Origin: Viola odorata | Taxonomy: Eukaryota > Streptophyta > Magnoliopsida > Malpighiales > Violaceae | Direction: 5' to 3' | Length of the DNA stretch: 64,000 nucleotides | Assembly: GCA_963691705.1 (NCBI GenBank) | Contig: OY829539.1 | Coordinates: 38,635,656 to 38,699,655 of the forward strand | Shown here: positions 22,304 to 41,786 of the stretch, in pieces | Numbering within the stretch: position 1 is the first letter of the stretch | Layout: every line of letters begins with the position of its first letter | Made by a program: the position numbers and the translations under genes | The notes under the pieces: model-generated | The model's input: only the letters and a program-made list of their open reading frames with translations | The model's database searches: none | Told to the model about the DNA's origin: nothing

Positions 22304-23093
22304 TATATATATATATATTTTTTTTAAAAGAAAGCTTTTGCACCCTTTCAAAGAAACTGGAGGTGGCAAAATATGAATGCGGTCCTAATTCCCCACAAAT
22401 GCCATGTATTTTAAAGATATTAACTGGATTGAAAAGGGAAAAAATAGGCAAAATTATAAATTCTTTTGGATAGTAAATATTTTAAAACATACTAATTAAT
22501 AAGCACAGGATTATCAAATGAATTTTGTTATATTTATCTAGTAAGATTGTATCTGGTAGTAATTGCCTACTGTTTATGCTTGATTTAATCAACTAATTAA
22601 TTAAGAAATTTCTAAATTAATTCAAAATTTATTTAAATAATTTTGAACGGTTCATAATTATGATTTTTTTATATTTTGAAGAAGAAAACTATGAGTAGTA
22701 AGTATAAAACCCATTTTTTTAAAAAATAAATAAAATAAGAAAAATGGATATAAAATTACTCATCTTGAAATAGAGATTATGTTGTTGTAGTTTTTAATTT
22801 ATTTTGTTCATTATATAAAGTAAAAAAATTAAATTTGTTTAAAAATAAAAAATAAAAAAGATGAGAGAGAGAGGAGAATGAGAGACAATGATTGACTTGA
22901 GTTTAATTGGTTACCCAATGGGTACCCATACCCAAACCCAATTAAACCCATATATTTTAATTTAAATGGGTATATATCCATTTATACCCATTTAAAAATT
23001 GCACTAACCCATTTAACACTTATACCCACTTAAATTAGTTGGGTATGGGTACCCATTGGGTATGGGTAGATTTTTTCCACCCCTAATTGTAAG

Positions 23094-23380
23094 ACTTGAA
23101 AAATTATGGGAATGAATTTTGTTTCCAATTGATGGTTGTAATTCCTAATTCTTGCCTAAAATTATATAAATATAATTCTAAATTAATTGTCAAATCTATA
23201 AATTATTGTTATTTTATTATTTAAAGAAAATAAGAAAAAGATTAGTTTAACTAGAATACTTAAAGAATTCATAAAGGTAAGTTTAGAAGGGGCATTATTG
23301 GAAAAAAACAAATCAGGAAAGTTTCACTAGACAATATTTTGGGATAGACAAAAAAAGAAATTCAGACAAACACTTTTGGG
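23094..23380. other. Spacer between the two hAT elements
   Basis: AT-rich, no gene. It includes the target duplications of both elements (23086-23093 and 23373-23380). Confidence 0.5.
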
Positions 23381-25272
23381 TACGGGTGGCAAAAATCTAC
23401 CCATACTTAATGGGTACCCATACCCAACTAATTTAAGTGAGTATGGGTATTAAATGGGTTAGTGCAATTTTTAAATGGGTAGAAATGGGTAATATACCAA
23501 TTTAAACTAAAATATGTGGGTTTTATTGGGTTGGGTAATGGGTACCAATTAAACCAAAGTCAACCCTATCCCTCCCCTTCTCCTCTCTCTTTCATCCTTT
23601 TTATTTTTATTTTTTAAACAAATTCAATTTTCTTAATTTATATAATGAACAAAATAAATTAAAAATTATAACAACGTAATCTCTATCTCAAGATGAGTAA
23701 TTCTATATCCACTTTTCTTTTCTTTTTTAATTTTTTAAAAATGGGTTTTATACTTTTTATGGGATCACTCATGATTTTTTTCTTAAAAGTATGAAAACAT
23801 TATAGTCATGGATAATTCAAAATTATTTAAATATATTTTGAATTAATTTAAAATTTTCATAACTATTCTTGTAATTAATATTAAATCATTAATGTTGAAA
23901 TAAATATATAATTTATTTTCCCGGCCTTTTTATTTTTCCCCCATAAACATAGAATTTTGATTTATTAGGTTTATTTTTTTCCTGCAAAATCCCAATTGAT
24001 TAGGTCTTCTTCTTTTTTTTTTGCTTGCTTGCCTTTCACTATTTTTTCTTATTTAATTAATGGAAACATATATGAATGAAGAAAATTTAAGACATAAAAA
24101 ATGTAACTAATACTTGAAATACTTTTTAAAATAAATATTATATTAATAAATAAAGTATTGGTCAACTACTTTACCCGTTTGGATATATTTTATCCCATAT
24201 TTAAAATATTACTGAAATTATAGTAGAGAGAATGATAAATTGTGGTTAAGAGAGTAAAGTGGAGGAATCAATACTACAATTTAATCATTGTAAGAGGTAT
24301 GTAAACTAAATTCTACTTGATTTAACTTCAATCTAATTAATTAGTCCTTGATTCTTTAGCTATTTTTTCGGTTAAAGTTTAATGTTTAATTACTATTGCA
24401 TATTACGCCGAATTTAAATTTATATTTTAGTTCAAGTATATTAGAAATATATTTTAAGTGGGATGAATCATGTGAATCCAACGTGAAGTATATCTAATAT
24501 TTTCCCTCTTTATGAAGTACGTTATGTGCTAAAAATATATGTAAATTAGCAAACATGAACCCACTACTAATTTATAAAAAAAAAATTACAGTGATGCTTA
24601 TGTTTTTTTTAAATAGAGAGAATCATGCAAATCCCATGTTGAAAACGAGTCAAAACGGTAAAAAATGAGAAAAAATGGTTAAAATGAGCAAAAATGATTA
24701 AAAAACGAGCCTAAATTGTGAAAAACGAGCAAAAATGGTGAAAAATGAGCCTAACTGTGAAAATGAGCAAACATGGTGGAAAACGAGCCAAAATGGTTAA
24801 AAACGAGCCAAATTGGTAAAAAATAAGCCAAAATGGTAAAAAAAACGAGCCTAAATGGTCAAACCAGAGCCTAAATGATAAAACCAGAGCCTAAACGGTC
24901 AAACCCGAGCATAAACGGTCAAACGTGAGCCTAAATGGTCAAACCCGAGCCTAAACGATAAAAACCGAGCCTAAATGGTCAAACTTGAGCCTAAACGATA
25001 AAACCAGCATACACAATCAAAATCGAGTCACATAGTCAAATTTTATCAAAATCTACATTTTTTGAGTCAAACATGATATTTTTAATTTTACTTAATAAAA
25101 AATTATATTTATTAAGTTAGTATGATTTAAATGGGTGTAAATGAATATAAATGGGTGGGTATAATTTAGATGAGTATAAATGGGTATGGGTACCCATTTA
25201 AAAAATTATATGGGTAATAAATTACCCATACCCATTTAATCATTACCCATACCCACCTATTTGCCACCCCTA
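23381..25272 (-). mobile_element. Second hAT-like element, inverted relative of the first
   Basis: It starts TACGGGTGGCAAA and ends, inverted, TAGGGGTGGCAAA, flanked by the 8-bp duplication CTTTTGGG (23373-23380 and 25273-25280). Read in reverse, its ends and subterminal repeats match those of 15196-23085, including the region around 'aaaacccattttt' near 23.75 kb. It is 1892 bp with no coding capacity, so it is non-autonomous and needs a transposase from elsewhere. Confidence 0.85.
24645..25016 (-). repeat. Minisatellite of the second hAT element
   Basis: About 18 tandem units of roughly 20 bp ('gagcctaaacggtcaaaccc', 'gagcaaaaatggtgaaaaat'). This is the reverse complement and a longer form of the array at 15460-15668. 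Confidence 0.75.
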
Positions 25273-25280
25273 CTTTTGGG

Positions 25281-26263
25281 ACAAAGGGAGTATGAGTTAT
25301 ACTGTGTAAGTATGCAACAACAATTATATCACATACTAAGACAATTATTATTTCAGCTGAAAGTAGTGAGATAGAGGAAAATAATTATTACAATTGTTGG
25401 AAATGTGAAGGAGTGTATAGTTTGAGTAATTATTTATGACACAATTTTTGAAAATACAAAAAGAAAAGAAAAGAAACTAACTAATCACTTAGAAAATCTA
25501 ACTAAAGTAACAAGTTAGCAATTATTTTTTTGCGCTTAAATACAACATTTAAACGAAGACAGAGGGAGTAGAAAAAGGAAAATGTAAGAGAAAAAAAAAC
25601 TCATTAAATCTATTTAATTGATAAAAAAATTGATTCTAGCTACTTATAAAAATATAAATTCAATAATTATAATTATAAAATTAAAATCAACTTGATAAAT
25701 AAACTCATTCAACCCATTCATAAATCAACCTATAATAAATAAAAAACAATTGCAATAATTTGCGCAAAGCACAGGATCAAAACCTTGTTACCGTATAATA
25801 AGAAAACAACAATGATAATTTACCTAACACCTCCCATGGTATTAAATAACGGCGTCAAGGTCAATTCATCGTTGCCGTTAGAATATTTTCGATGTCACAG
25901 ATATTGTTATGCAACATAACTGTCATTACCGTTACGTAACACCAATATTCACCGTTTAGGCCGTTATTTGATTGTTACACCTATAGGAACTTTTAAGCAA
26001 TGATCGGACCGAACCCTAAAGGGAATGCATCTCCACATACATAAATACATCATTCATTCACTCACAAATGTTCCACAAACACCTGAGTTTGGCTCGCCTT
26101 GTTATATCTGTTCTACGGAAGCATACGCAGCCTTCCAGGACAGAGAGCTTACAACCTTTAGCAGCAACAAATATACATACTTACATGCACATGGTGCTAT
26201 CTAAATGAATTAATTTCTATTTCGTGACATCAGATTCCCACCACATGATGGTCCATTACAACA
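25281..26263. other. Intergenic region downstream of the bZIP gene
   Basis: Stowaway-type ends 'gacaaagggagta' (to 25291) and 'gacagagggagta' (25556-25569) are present without clear left partners. The interval 25780-26200 contains nothing recognised and should include the 3' untranslated region of the bZIP gene. Confidence 0.4.
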
Positions 26264-32672
<6,409 letters not shown>

Positions 32673-33635
32673 TTCTCTGTCTTGTTCCTTCTGGGGTTGG
32701 TGGGAAGGGGCGGGTTTCTGTTGGGTAGTGACTACTCTCTGTTTACAAATAACGTTAAGTTGCTGCTTCTGCCGTGTGCTTTTTTTTTTAGGGTCAATAG
32801 TATAAAACTTCCTGAACTATTGCGAAAAATAAACACCTCTCCTTAACTATTAATTTTTTATTCGACATCTCCTGGATTTAAAGTCAACGCATCATGGGTC
32901 CATTCCGTTAGTTTGATTAACGGATCGTTAAATGTGACTCAGGTTAGCCAGTTGCAAAAAAAAAAAATTGTTTTTATTTTCATTTTTTGTAAAACAATAT
33001 AATTAATTTAAAAAATTTCGAAAAATAACATAATTAATTTAAAAAATTCAAAAAAATAATGTATTAATTTAAAAAATCCAAAAAAATACTGTAATTAATT
33101 TTAAAAATACAGAAAATTAATATATTTCATTTAAAAAATTCAAAAAAATACTATAATTAATTATTAAAATATATAAAAATAATACAATTCCATCCTTTCT
33201 TTCTTTTTCTTTTTAAATCTAAAAGTTTCCAATTTATTTTCAGCATCTTTAACTTTTAATATTATTAATTAATGCCTCAACTATTTTATTATTTATTTAT
33301 TAAAATAAATTACATCCTTTTTACAATCCTCCATTCTCTCCGATCAATTCTTAATTCCAATCAATTCCAATTTCAATTAATTCTTAATTCCAATCAATTT
33401 CAAATTTCAATTAATTCTTAATTTCTCATCCTTCTCTGCAACCCTCTGCAACCCACTAAAGGAAGGAAATAGACACTAAACAATAGTATCTAGGTCTAAA
33501 ATGGACAAAAAATAGGTGTCAAATATATATAAATAACATGTTATCAATGTGCTCTTCTTCTCCAAGGCTAGCTAACAACAAGTTGTTGTTAGGCGAAACA
33601 CAATGGAGGAGTTCAGGAGATATTCGGGTATGTAA
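32673..33635. other. Upstream region of the bZIP gene
   Basis: It should hold the promoter and 5' leader. A possible transposon end starts at 32791 (GGGTCAATAGTATAAAACTT). An AT-rich tandem repeat, 'aattaatttaaaaaattc' with spacers of about 35 bp, fills 32990-33185. No gene. Confidence 0.45.
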
Positions 33636-34420
33636 ATTCATCCCCTGAAATCTCGGGCATTTTGGGAGATTGGTTTCTCTTTCTCGTAGCGAAAACGCCT
33701 CTTAGATACCATAGGGACTTAGGTCGTTATCTTAGTATTCCTTTATCTAGAAGAAGGGTTATTCAGAATTCTTTTAATCATGTCATATAAAAGCTTAGTG
33801 CTCGGCTTGCAAGTTAGACATCTAAGCTCTAAAACTTGGCCGCAAACATTGGTGCAAACTACTCTAACCACCATCCCACTTTATTCTATGCAATCTATTG
33901 TCTTCCTTGGGGTGTTTGTGATGACATAGATAAGAAGGTTGTTATAGGTTTCCTTTGGTCAAATTCAAAAGGGGATAGAGGGCTATATTTAGTGAACTTG
34001 GAAACTACAACATTACCTAAGCAAAAAGGTGGATTGGGTATTAATGGAGTAAGAGAAAACAACATAGCCATGTTTGGCAAGCTCATTTGGAAGCTTGTTT
34101 CAGGAAGCACCAAGCTATGGGTTGAGATATTGCGAGCCAAGTACCTTAAAGATAAAGCCATGTTTGATCATGAAATATCGAAGAAAACGTCTCACACTTG
34201 GAAGGGGGTCATATGGATTTTTGAACAACTCAAAGAGGGTTATAAATGAAGAGTCAGGAACATAGTGGATATCTCCTTATGGCACGACAAATGGCTCCCT
34301 ATTGGTCGGCTAGATGTGGTGGTATAAATGATAGACTCAAGGGATGTTAACTTGAGAGTTGGGGACCTAATTTCTAGTGCAAGCATGTGGCAAAATAGTA
34401 ACTTGCACTCTGATTAGGAC
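33636..34420 (+). pseudogene. LINE ORF2 fragment (end of reverse transcriptase and following domain)
   Basis: Readable pieces are RYHRDLGRYLSIPLSRRR, then FLWSNSKGDRGLYLVNLETT, KQKGGLGINGVRENNIAMFG, and ISLWHDKWLPIGRLD. The order 'DLGRYLG-P ... FLWG ... W ... GGLGI ... N-A ... W' is typical of the reverse-transcriptase tail and zinc-binding end of plant LINE ORF2. Several stops (for example near 33788 and 34250) break it, and there is no ATG at the start. Confidence 0.65.
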
Positions 34421-34429
34421 TTGGATTGA

Positions 34430-35232
34430 TCAGATCAAAACCTAACATGAATAGTGATTTGTTTATATAGAAAACTTATGAATACAAGCGTAAGAATTAT
34501 AAAAACAATTAGATCTCATGATACATCAAGAACCATAACTCTACTGCTCTTACTAGGAACGAGAAAGTTTAGTTAGAAATAGACAAGAAAATTAAAGAAA
34601 ATAATAAAATTAATTGGACAAAATTAAAATCCTGCATCTTCAACGGCAGAAGTAGAATATATTCAGAATTGGAGAAGAAAAAACTAGAAAAGGAGAGACT
34701 CCTCTCTCAAAAGATCTAGGAAGCTTAAATAGAGTTTGCCTCCTTAATTATCTTTAAAAAATCAAAATACAAATAAAATATCGTAAGGGTTTTACTACAA
34801 ACTGGTATCTGGTTTTCTCTTGATCGAAATCTGCAGTAAAATAGAGTTTGAGAAGGTTAAGAACTCTATCCATGTGTTGGTTGAACTAATCCAATCACAC
34901 TTCTGTCTTTTCTCTTTTTTTAAATCCCTAAAATCTCTCAACTTATCGATTTTATCTATTGGATAAATCATATCTTTTATTCTAGAGAAAAAATAAACCA
35001 AATCCCAAAAGTTGAGGCCTCCATGGTGTAAAAGTGTGTTTTCTCTTTTTTCTATAAATCAAGTTCGCGTGGCTGCTTTCTTGGTCACTATCTTGGCCAA
35101 GAATGCGGCCAAGACTCCTTCTGGGCCTAGAATTGTTAGTTCTTGAGTAGATTATCTCTTGGCTAGGAAACTGGTCTAAATGATCCTCTGCTGCTTTTCT
35201 TCCTTCTTCTGTTGCATTCCATCATAAGATGC
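34430..35232 (-). repeat. Athila-like LTR fragment (minus orientation)
   Basis: Collinear with the LTR-like segment 36785-38095 (gatctcatg... then 'cctctctcaaaa', then '...cttggccaagaa'). No genes. Confidence 0.5.
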
Positions 35233-36396
35233 TGATAGTGTGTGTTTTGTGCAAGTTTTTCTCTTCGTTCTTAGTCCAATTTTGAGCATGATACTACTAA
35301 ATTATCCCTGTTTCTATCCTTTTTACAGATCTGGACTAGAGAAGAGAAAGATGCAGAAATATACGCTTCTTGGATGGATTTCTGCTGGAACATCAAGCGT
35401 CAAGGCCTAGCTGCTAATCGTCTAGGCCTAGCTACCGAGTGTCTGCAGATGATTACAATTCCGACGCACAAAAAGAAACTCCCGAAGAGGATCTCCAGCT
35501 GATTCTGCCTTTCATTCCCGCGATCCTCTATTCAAACAGAAGATCTATTTCCATTTTATGTAATTCTCTTAGATTCAGGATTTCTCCTTTTTATATTTTC
35601 TATTTTTAGAATTTCCTTATTTTGTAATTTCCCTATAAGACTCTAGGATTTTAAGGTTCGGGAGCTTTTTCCACCAGACTTTCTTCCACTTTCAAAGAGG
35701 AGTTTTCCCTATTTCCGCCTCCAGCATTTTCTAGCTTTTGTAATAAACTGGAGCTTTAGCTCCGGCCGGTAATATTCAAGAGTTTTTACATCTTCTTCCT
35801 TTTTAACTATGCAATTTAATTTCTTTATTTGCTTTACTATTAGCATGAGCGGCTAAGCTCTCCCTTCTTAGCAAAGGTAATTCAAAGGTTGCTTAGGATA
35901 GTTAAGAGGTCAAATCGAGCTTAATAAACTTTATGTTTGTATTTGCTTGCTTGTCATTATCTTGTCAATTTATCTAGGATTAATTAGAAGCTTGATCAAT
36001 TATTAATTAAACCTAGGTAATTACAGTCATCTTTGTAGTAATAGCTAAAGTGAGGCTACAGAGTAAAGTAGACAACTAGCTCGGAGTCATCACGTCGAAC
36101 TGGTCCAATTCGACTAGGTCAAGAAACAAACTAAGGTAGTGCCTCGAACGTACTGAGTGTCTCGCCCTAGGTGTGTCTTTCCTCTCCTTAATGGGCCTCT
36201 GAGTATTGTCTCCATAAACGTACCTTGGAGGATGGTAGAGCGTCAAGGTTATCCCATAAATGTACCATGGGGTAGCTTCTCGTACGAAGGAAAGCAGGGG
36301 TCCTAAACGTACCTGGCCCCTATAGCACGCCTATGAACCAGGAGTGGAATACTACACCAATGACTGACTAGGCCTAGATGCAACCGGAGATGAACC
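35233..36396 (+). repeat. Athila-like LTR (plus orientation, 3' truncated)
   Basis: Begins TGATAGTGTGTG, like the TGATAGCATG end of the LTRs at 50-56 kb. The central block 'ctccggccggtaat' to 'gcatgagcggctaagctc' (35760-35860) matches those LTRs read in reverse. It is joined directly to gag sequence at about 36397, so leader and 5' gag are deleted. Confidence 0.55.
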
Positions 36397-39284
36397 GACG
36401 CATGCCCCTGATGAATTCCAAGTTAATGTAGTTAGTAATTATAACGGAGCCTCATGGTAGTTTGAGCCTTATACCAACAACTATAACCAGGGTTGGTGTC
36501 ATCCTAACCTAAGTTGGTCCAATAATCCGCAACCGTCAGGACCTAGTCAGTCACCGCAGCAATACCAGCACCCAAATAAATCTTGGCCACCGTTCAACCT
36601 TCAGCACTTTCAGCACCCAACATCACCTTTGCCCCCTACGGATGAGGTTAGTAGACTCAATAATGTTATTTTGGACTTACAAAAACATTTAGGGTATATG
36701 GATGCAGAAATCAAGGAGCTGAAAAACCTATGGAGTCTCCCATCTCAAACAGAGCCTGACCGGCGTCGAACCCATCAAAAATAAATATAAGAGTTACAAC
36801 TCGCTACTAAGAATAAATTTCTTGTAGATAGCAGTAAGAGGATCGATCCACAGGGAGCAATGGTATAATTTTTTGTGTGAAGTTATAATGACCGAATAAC
36901 ACTTAGGTGAGGTGTGGGTGTTTGTGATAGAACTAGAACTAAAAAGTAAATAGAGCGTAAGACTTTCTTGGTCAAGAATGATATCCTTGGTCAAGAAGAT
37001 TGATTCGGGAATGGAGATCTGATATGAGAAGAATTTCTAGTAAAAGCTGGCGGCTATGAGATAAGATATGCAATCATCGACTCAGAGATATTCATCTTCA
37101 ATCCATAGAGTTGCTATAGGATCAAGGTACGCTTATGACCCCTACTTCCCTCCTGCATCAACACCTCCTTAGGTACGCTTAGAGATGATGCCTTACCCAT
37201 CAGCACCTTGCTGGTTAAAGGGTTTATCGAGTTGGTAGATGATCGAATAAGGGAAGACAACTCCACACTAGTATCCTCGGGTATCAGTCGGGACTGGATC
37301 TTTTTAACCTTTCCCCCTACCATTTCCTGGATACACCCAGTAGCGCGTAGGAGTCTAGTTCGATCTTCTTGGTCGATAATCCATAACCAAGAGGAATGAA
37401 TGTTGTGAGATCTGTTCAATTCTAGATTAGCTATTTCTAAAACCAACCAGAAAACACGTAAAGAATAATCACGAGATCAATTAAATGCAGATGTAAAGAT
37501 TAATAAGAACGATTAGGTCTCATGCATATTCACGCTCATGCCTTATTGCCTCTACTAAGAAAATGGTGCTTAGCTATTCATACACATAATTGAAAAGCAA
37601 ATAATAATGTATTAGAAATGTTGGAATATCCTTCGTTTCCAAAGGAGCGAAAATGTATATAGAATGTAGTGAAGGTTCCAAAATCAAAGATGGAGCCGCC
37701 TCTTTCTCAAAACCCTAGGAAGAGTATATAAAGTTCTCTCTTCCTCGAAAGTAGGCGGGAATAAGGGAAATTAAAATCCTAATTAACTTTAAATTGTATT
37801 TTGATTGCTCTTATCCTCACATGGAAATATTATCAGATTAGGATCAGCAGAGCGTATCCTCAATTATTCCGTAATAAACGCTCCAATCATCGGGGATTTG
37901 ATCCGTTGTCTACTCTGAAGGTATCTCCAAGTAGGCGTAACCAAGTGAGTCTGTCTTGGTCCAGAAAGATTTCTGCTCTTGCCTTGGCCAAGAAAGCTGC
38001 CATTAACCAGCCTATTCTAATTCTGCCAGAATTATGCCCAATTCTGCTCCTTTTCTATCTGCCACCTCTCTTAGGCTGTCTCCTACAATATTCAAATGAT
38101 TCGTACCGGAATCAATAGCATACCATTCAAAATTGTGAGAGATAAAGTGGTAAAAACTACTGCAATTAAGGCTCAATCAGAGCCCAATCTAGTACAAGTC
38201 TGCACCATCTCTCCATGTAGTGGTACTCCGTCGCCTTCATGCATCCATACACACCAAGATCTTGATGCTGAACTACCTATACCTGAACCTACTCAGCAGG
38301 ATCTCGATACAGAAGTTGAACAGGAGACACGAGTTCGCTCCTCAAATGGATCTCAAAAGAGAATCTGCCAATCACACTGGCGTAAATGGCGGGATAAATT
38401 TTCCAAGGATCCTGAATTTATAGAGGAGTGTATTAGTAAGATACTGGAGCCTCCTTTTCCTCAATGGTTGGTCAAAGCCAAGAAGGATAAGGAGGATCGG
38501 GAAATATTTGATATGTTTAGTAAGGTTCATGTTAACATTCCTTTATTGCAGGCGATTAAGAACGTTCCTCATTATGCCAAAATTTTGAAGTCTTTGTGCA
38601 CTAACAAATGTAAGATTCTGGTGCAGGTATCAACATCATACCCTTGACGATATACAACAGTCTTGGTCTTGGACCCCTCAAAAACACCCGGGTTGTAATA
38701 CAACTAGCCGACCGATCTGTCATTCACCCCGAAGGTGTTATTGAGGACGTTTTGGTATAGGTTGGATATGTCATCTAACTAGTTGACTTCTACGTGATTG
38801 ACGTGGAGGATGGACAATTTGCCAAGGCCTTAGACATGCTCCTTGGATGACCTTTCCTCAGGACTACAAGAGCGAAAATCGATGTCCATGATGCCACGAT
38901 CTCACTGGAATTCGATGGGGAGATCATTAAGTTCAACATGCTAGATGCCATGAGATACCCCACTGAACTTTCTAGTGTGAACTTTGTTGATGTTGTTGAC
39001 CCTATTATTACACAAGTTTTTGATGTTAACGCTGATAACTCTCTACAGCTTGCCCTTGACAGGAACACCACTACCGATGCACCAGTAGAGGCTGAAACGC
39101 ACATCATGGCATCTTCTGGCTTGAAGGACGTCACTGCTGCTCTAGCCACCTGTGAACCGGCGGTATGCCCCTCTAAGCCCTATGATCTCCCTACTACTAA
39201 TTCAGCGCCTGCCACTTCTCTTTTGCAGGCCCCTAAGTTGGAGTTGAAGAGCTTTCCCTCGCACCTCAAGTACGCCTACCTTGG
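36397..39284 (+). pseudogene. Athila-like gag-protease remnant split by an LTR
   Basis: Part 1 (36397-36783) covers the end of the gag knuckle (DACP) and the Gln/Pro-rich tail. Part 2 (38096-39284) starts with SEPNLVQVCTISPCSG and contains VNIPLLQAIKNVPHYAKILK. The protease region follows (LGLGPLKNTRVVIQLADRS) up to LKYAYLG. Part 2 has in-frame stops near 38758 and 38776 and lacks the retropepsin Asp motif. It matches the minus-strand element at 52.4-54.4 kb. It ends where a Tat-type LTR begins at 39285. Confidence 0.7.
36785..38095 (-). repeat. Probable solo LTR inside the gag remnant
   Basis: The left end (ctactaagaataaatttct... then 'gatcgatccacaggga') parallels the plus-strand start of the LTR at 50402 ('gtcgaaccacagagatt'). 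A TATA box (gtatataaag, 37716) lies at the corresponding place. Exact ends and target duplication were not resolved. Confidence 0.45.
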
Positions 39285-40211
39285 TGTTGCAACCCGATTT
39301 TTGACATTTTTGTCATTTTTTGATTTTGTTATCATTCGTCATATTATTAACCTTTTAATATCGGCCGTTTTGTATTCATTATTATTTTCGTGCCATTTCC
39401 TTTTATTTCCTCTCTTTCTGTGTTTTTACCATTTTTCTCGTTCGAACTTCTGTCAGTTCCAAGCGGACCATAGATCGAACATTCTCGTTTATTTACTATT
39501 TATTAATTTATTTTATCGTATGTCCTGTCGTATTTTTCATTTGTATTTTAAGTTTTTTCGCTCGAGTTTCTATCGGTTTTAAATGAGATTTCTCGTGCCG
39601 TTAGCTCGAACCGAAAATATCTTACTCGTCTCGAGTCCAGCACATTAACGCATTAATGCAGACCATAAAAATAGAGTTGTGTGCTTCATCACCTTGCCGA
39701 CGTTCGTTCATCATCACACAAGCCATCATCGACCACCCAACGTCAACCTTTCCCATCTCATTAAGGCAACCATTAATGCATGGCGTGACACCAGCCTTGT
39801 CGACGTGCTTTCATCATCGATTTGGCCTCGTCATCGCGCCTCGTCGACAACCAGCTCATGGTCAACCAACTCCAAACTTCCCCAATAAATAGAGCCCTCC
39901 TCACAATGAAATAGGGGGCACCAATTCACGCACTTTTGCTCTCTAAATTCTCACACTCGCTGAATTGCTCATCAACCAGGTTTAAGCGCTTTTATTTGCT
40001 TTCAATCAACTGCTGCTTTCAAGTTATTTAATTATTGCATTTCTACCACTGTTTTCATTTAATCAATTGCCTTTGTTTTATTTTCAATCAATTGTTGCTT
40101 TCAATTCAGTCAAATTGTTGCATCTGTTTCAAGTTAATTTGTTGTTTTGTTTCGTCTAATTGCTTACTTTTTTGAGTTAATTTCGAACCATTGTTTAACT
40201 TATTTCACTTG
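39285..40211 (+). repeat. Truncated Tat/Ogre-like LTR
   Basis: Starts TGTTGCAACCCG and parallels the first half of 40212-41765, including a TATA-like 'aataaatagag' at 39883. It is cut at 40211 by the start of the next LTR. Confidence 0.65.
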
Positions 40212-41765
40212 TGTTGCTACCCGAATTTTGATTTTTGTCACAACTTTTTAGCATTTTTACCGTTTATCACACTATCAGCCCGTCTTAGTCAAATTTCTAC
40301 CGATTTTCGATCTTTGGCTTTTTATTTTAATATTTCACTCCATTCCGTGTCATTTTAGTTTTTTTTGTATTTTTACTATCTTTTCGCTCGAACTTCTATT
40401 AGTCCCGAGCAAGATTCCCCAGACTATAGATCGAACGCTTTCTTTGTTTAATTGAAAATTATCTACTATTATGTTCTTTCGCGTCATTTTGTTTTGTTTC
40501 ATTCAAATTACTTTGCTATAGCATTTATCTTTCACTTGAACTTTTATCAATTCCGAGCGAGTAAATTTGGACCTTAAATTGAACTTTTTATTTATTTATT
40601 GTGTACTATTTATCTTATATTTTAGTATTTTTTGGTTCGGGCTTTTATTCATTTCGAACGAGTTCGCTCGTACCATTTTCTCGAACCAAATAATTGAATT
40701 GTGCATGCCCTTCATCATCCACCATTGATTTGTTAACCAAGCAAAGTCAACAAAGATCAACGGCCAAGATAAATCAAGACCATGCATCATTTCTCCTATG
40801 CGGTTCTTGGCGTAACTGACTCCAAAATATCCCTGCAAATCCGTCGTCGATGTTAAATCATCATTACAAACCTCCCATCAAGAACCTTCCATTAATCCTT
40901 AGCCACACAAGCTCAAACCAACGCCAAACCCTCGCCTATAAATACCCCTCAACTATCAACGAAATAAAGGCACCAAAATTCACTCTCACTCTCCATTTTC
41001 TCACTCTCTCTAGCCACTGCAATCAAAAGGTAAAAATCAAGTACACGCTCGAAAGTACACTTTTCTTATCCCTCTTATTTATTCAATGATTTCCGCATAT
41101 ATATGTTTGTATGCATGACATTAGCATCGTTAGAATTAAAATCAATCTCGCATGAATAACTTGTTTAAATCGCTCATCTTTAAATGCCATGATTAATTGC
41201 TTTTATTTATGCTCATATTAATACATGTGTTTTGGTGGCTTAGATCCCACACCTCGGTTTATTTTTTACATTCATTAAATTGGTACTTTAATAGTTATGC
41301 ATGATAAAATCACTTAGTAATTAATTTAATCATGCATGGCCCAATGATAATAAAGGATGCATGCTTTAGCAAAGATAAACGGTAACAATCCTGTTAAAGA
41401 AAAATCTGTTCCGATCAATCCCGAACAGTCCCGACCCAACGAAAATGAAAGCAGCGAATTCCTCTAAGGGCCAATTACGTGCTTCTAAATGTTTTATTTA
41501 AACACCTCTTTCCTTTTTACCAGTAACCTTTTTGGATGTGACTCGGGTGCCTAACACGTTCCCTAGTCCATAAATCGACCCCGAACCGTTGTTCTCGGGT
41601 TTAAACCCTTTTTGTCTTAGCTTTTTATTTTTATGCCATGACTTTAGGTTCCCTAAACCTAGAAATAAATAGGGTGGCGACTTCATTTGCATTATGCGAG
41701 GCATCCTTTTATGCTCCGCATCCGTCCCGAACCTGTTCGCGTAAAATCGAAAAGGGGGTGCGATA
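40212..41765 (+). repeat. Full-length Tat/Ogre-like LTR
   Basis: TGTTGCTACCCG to GGGGGTGCGATA (1554 bp). A TATA box (ctataaatacccc) lies near 40935. The family also occurs inverted at 7.8-9.8 kb. Open frames inside are not genes. Confidence 0.7.
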
Positions 41766-41768
41766 GTT

Positions 41769-41786
41769 TGGTGACTTCACTGGGGA
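41769..41786 (+). other. Primer-binding site of the Tat/Ogre-like element
   Basis: TGGTGACTTCACTGGGGA, four bases after the LTR. It resembles the tRNA-Arg-type site (TGGCGACTC-ACTGGGGA) of Ogre elements. Confidence 0.6.

Larger units (their letters stand above)
15196..23085 (+). mobile_element. hAT-like element interrupted by a MULE
   Basis: The ends are TAGGAGTGGCAAA (15196) and, inverted, TAGGGGTGG (23085). An identical 8-bp direct repeat ATTGTAAG flanks them at 15188-15195 and 23086-23093. An 8-bp duplication with TAGGGGTGG-type ends is characteristic of plant hAT elements. Subterminal sequence is full of 'tgggtatgggta' and 'acccattta' repeats in both orientations. Without the MULE it would be about 1.4 kb. 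I see no transposase of its own, so it is non-autonomous. Confidence 0.85.
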
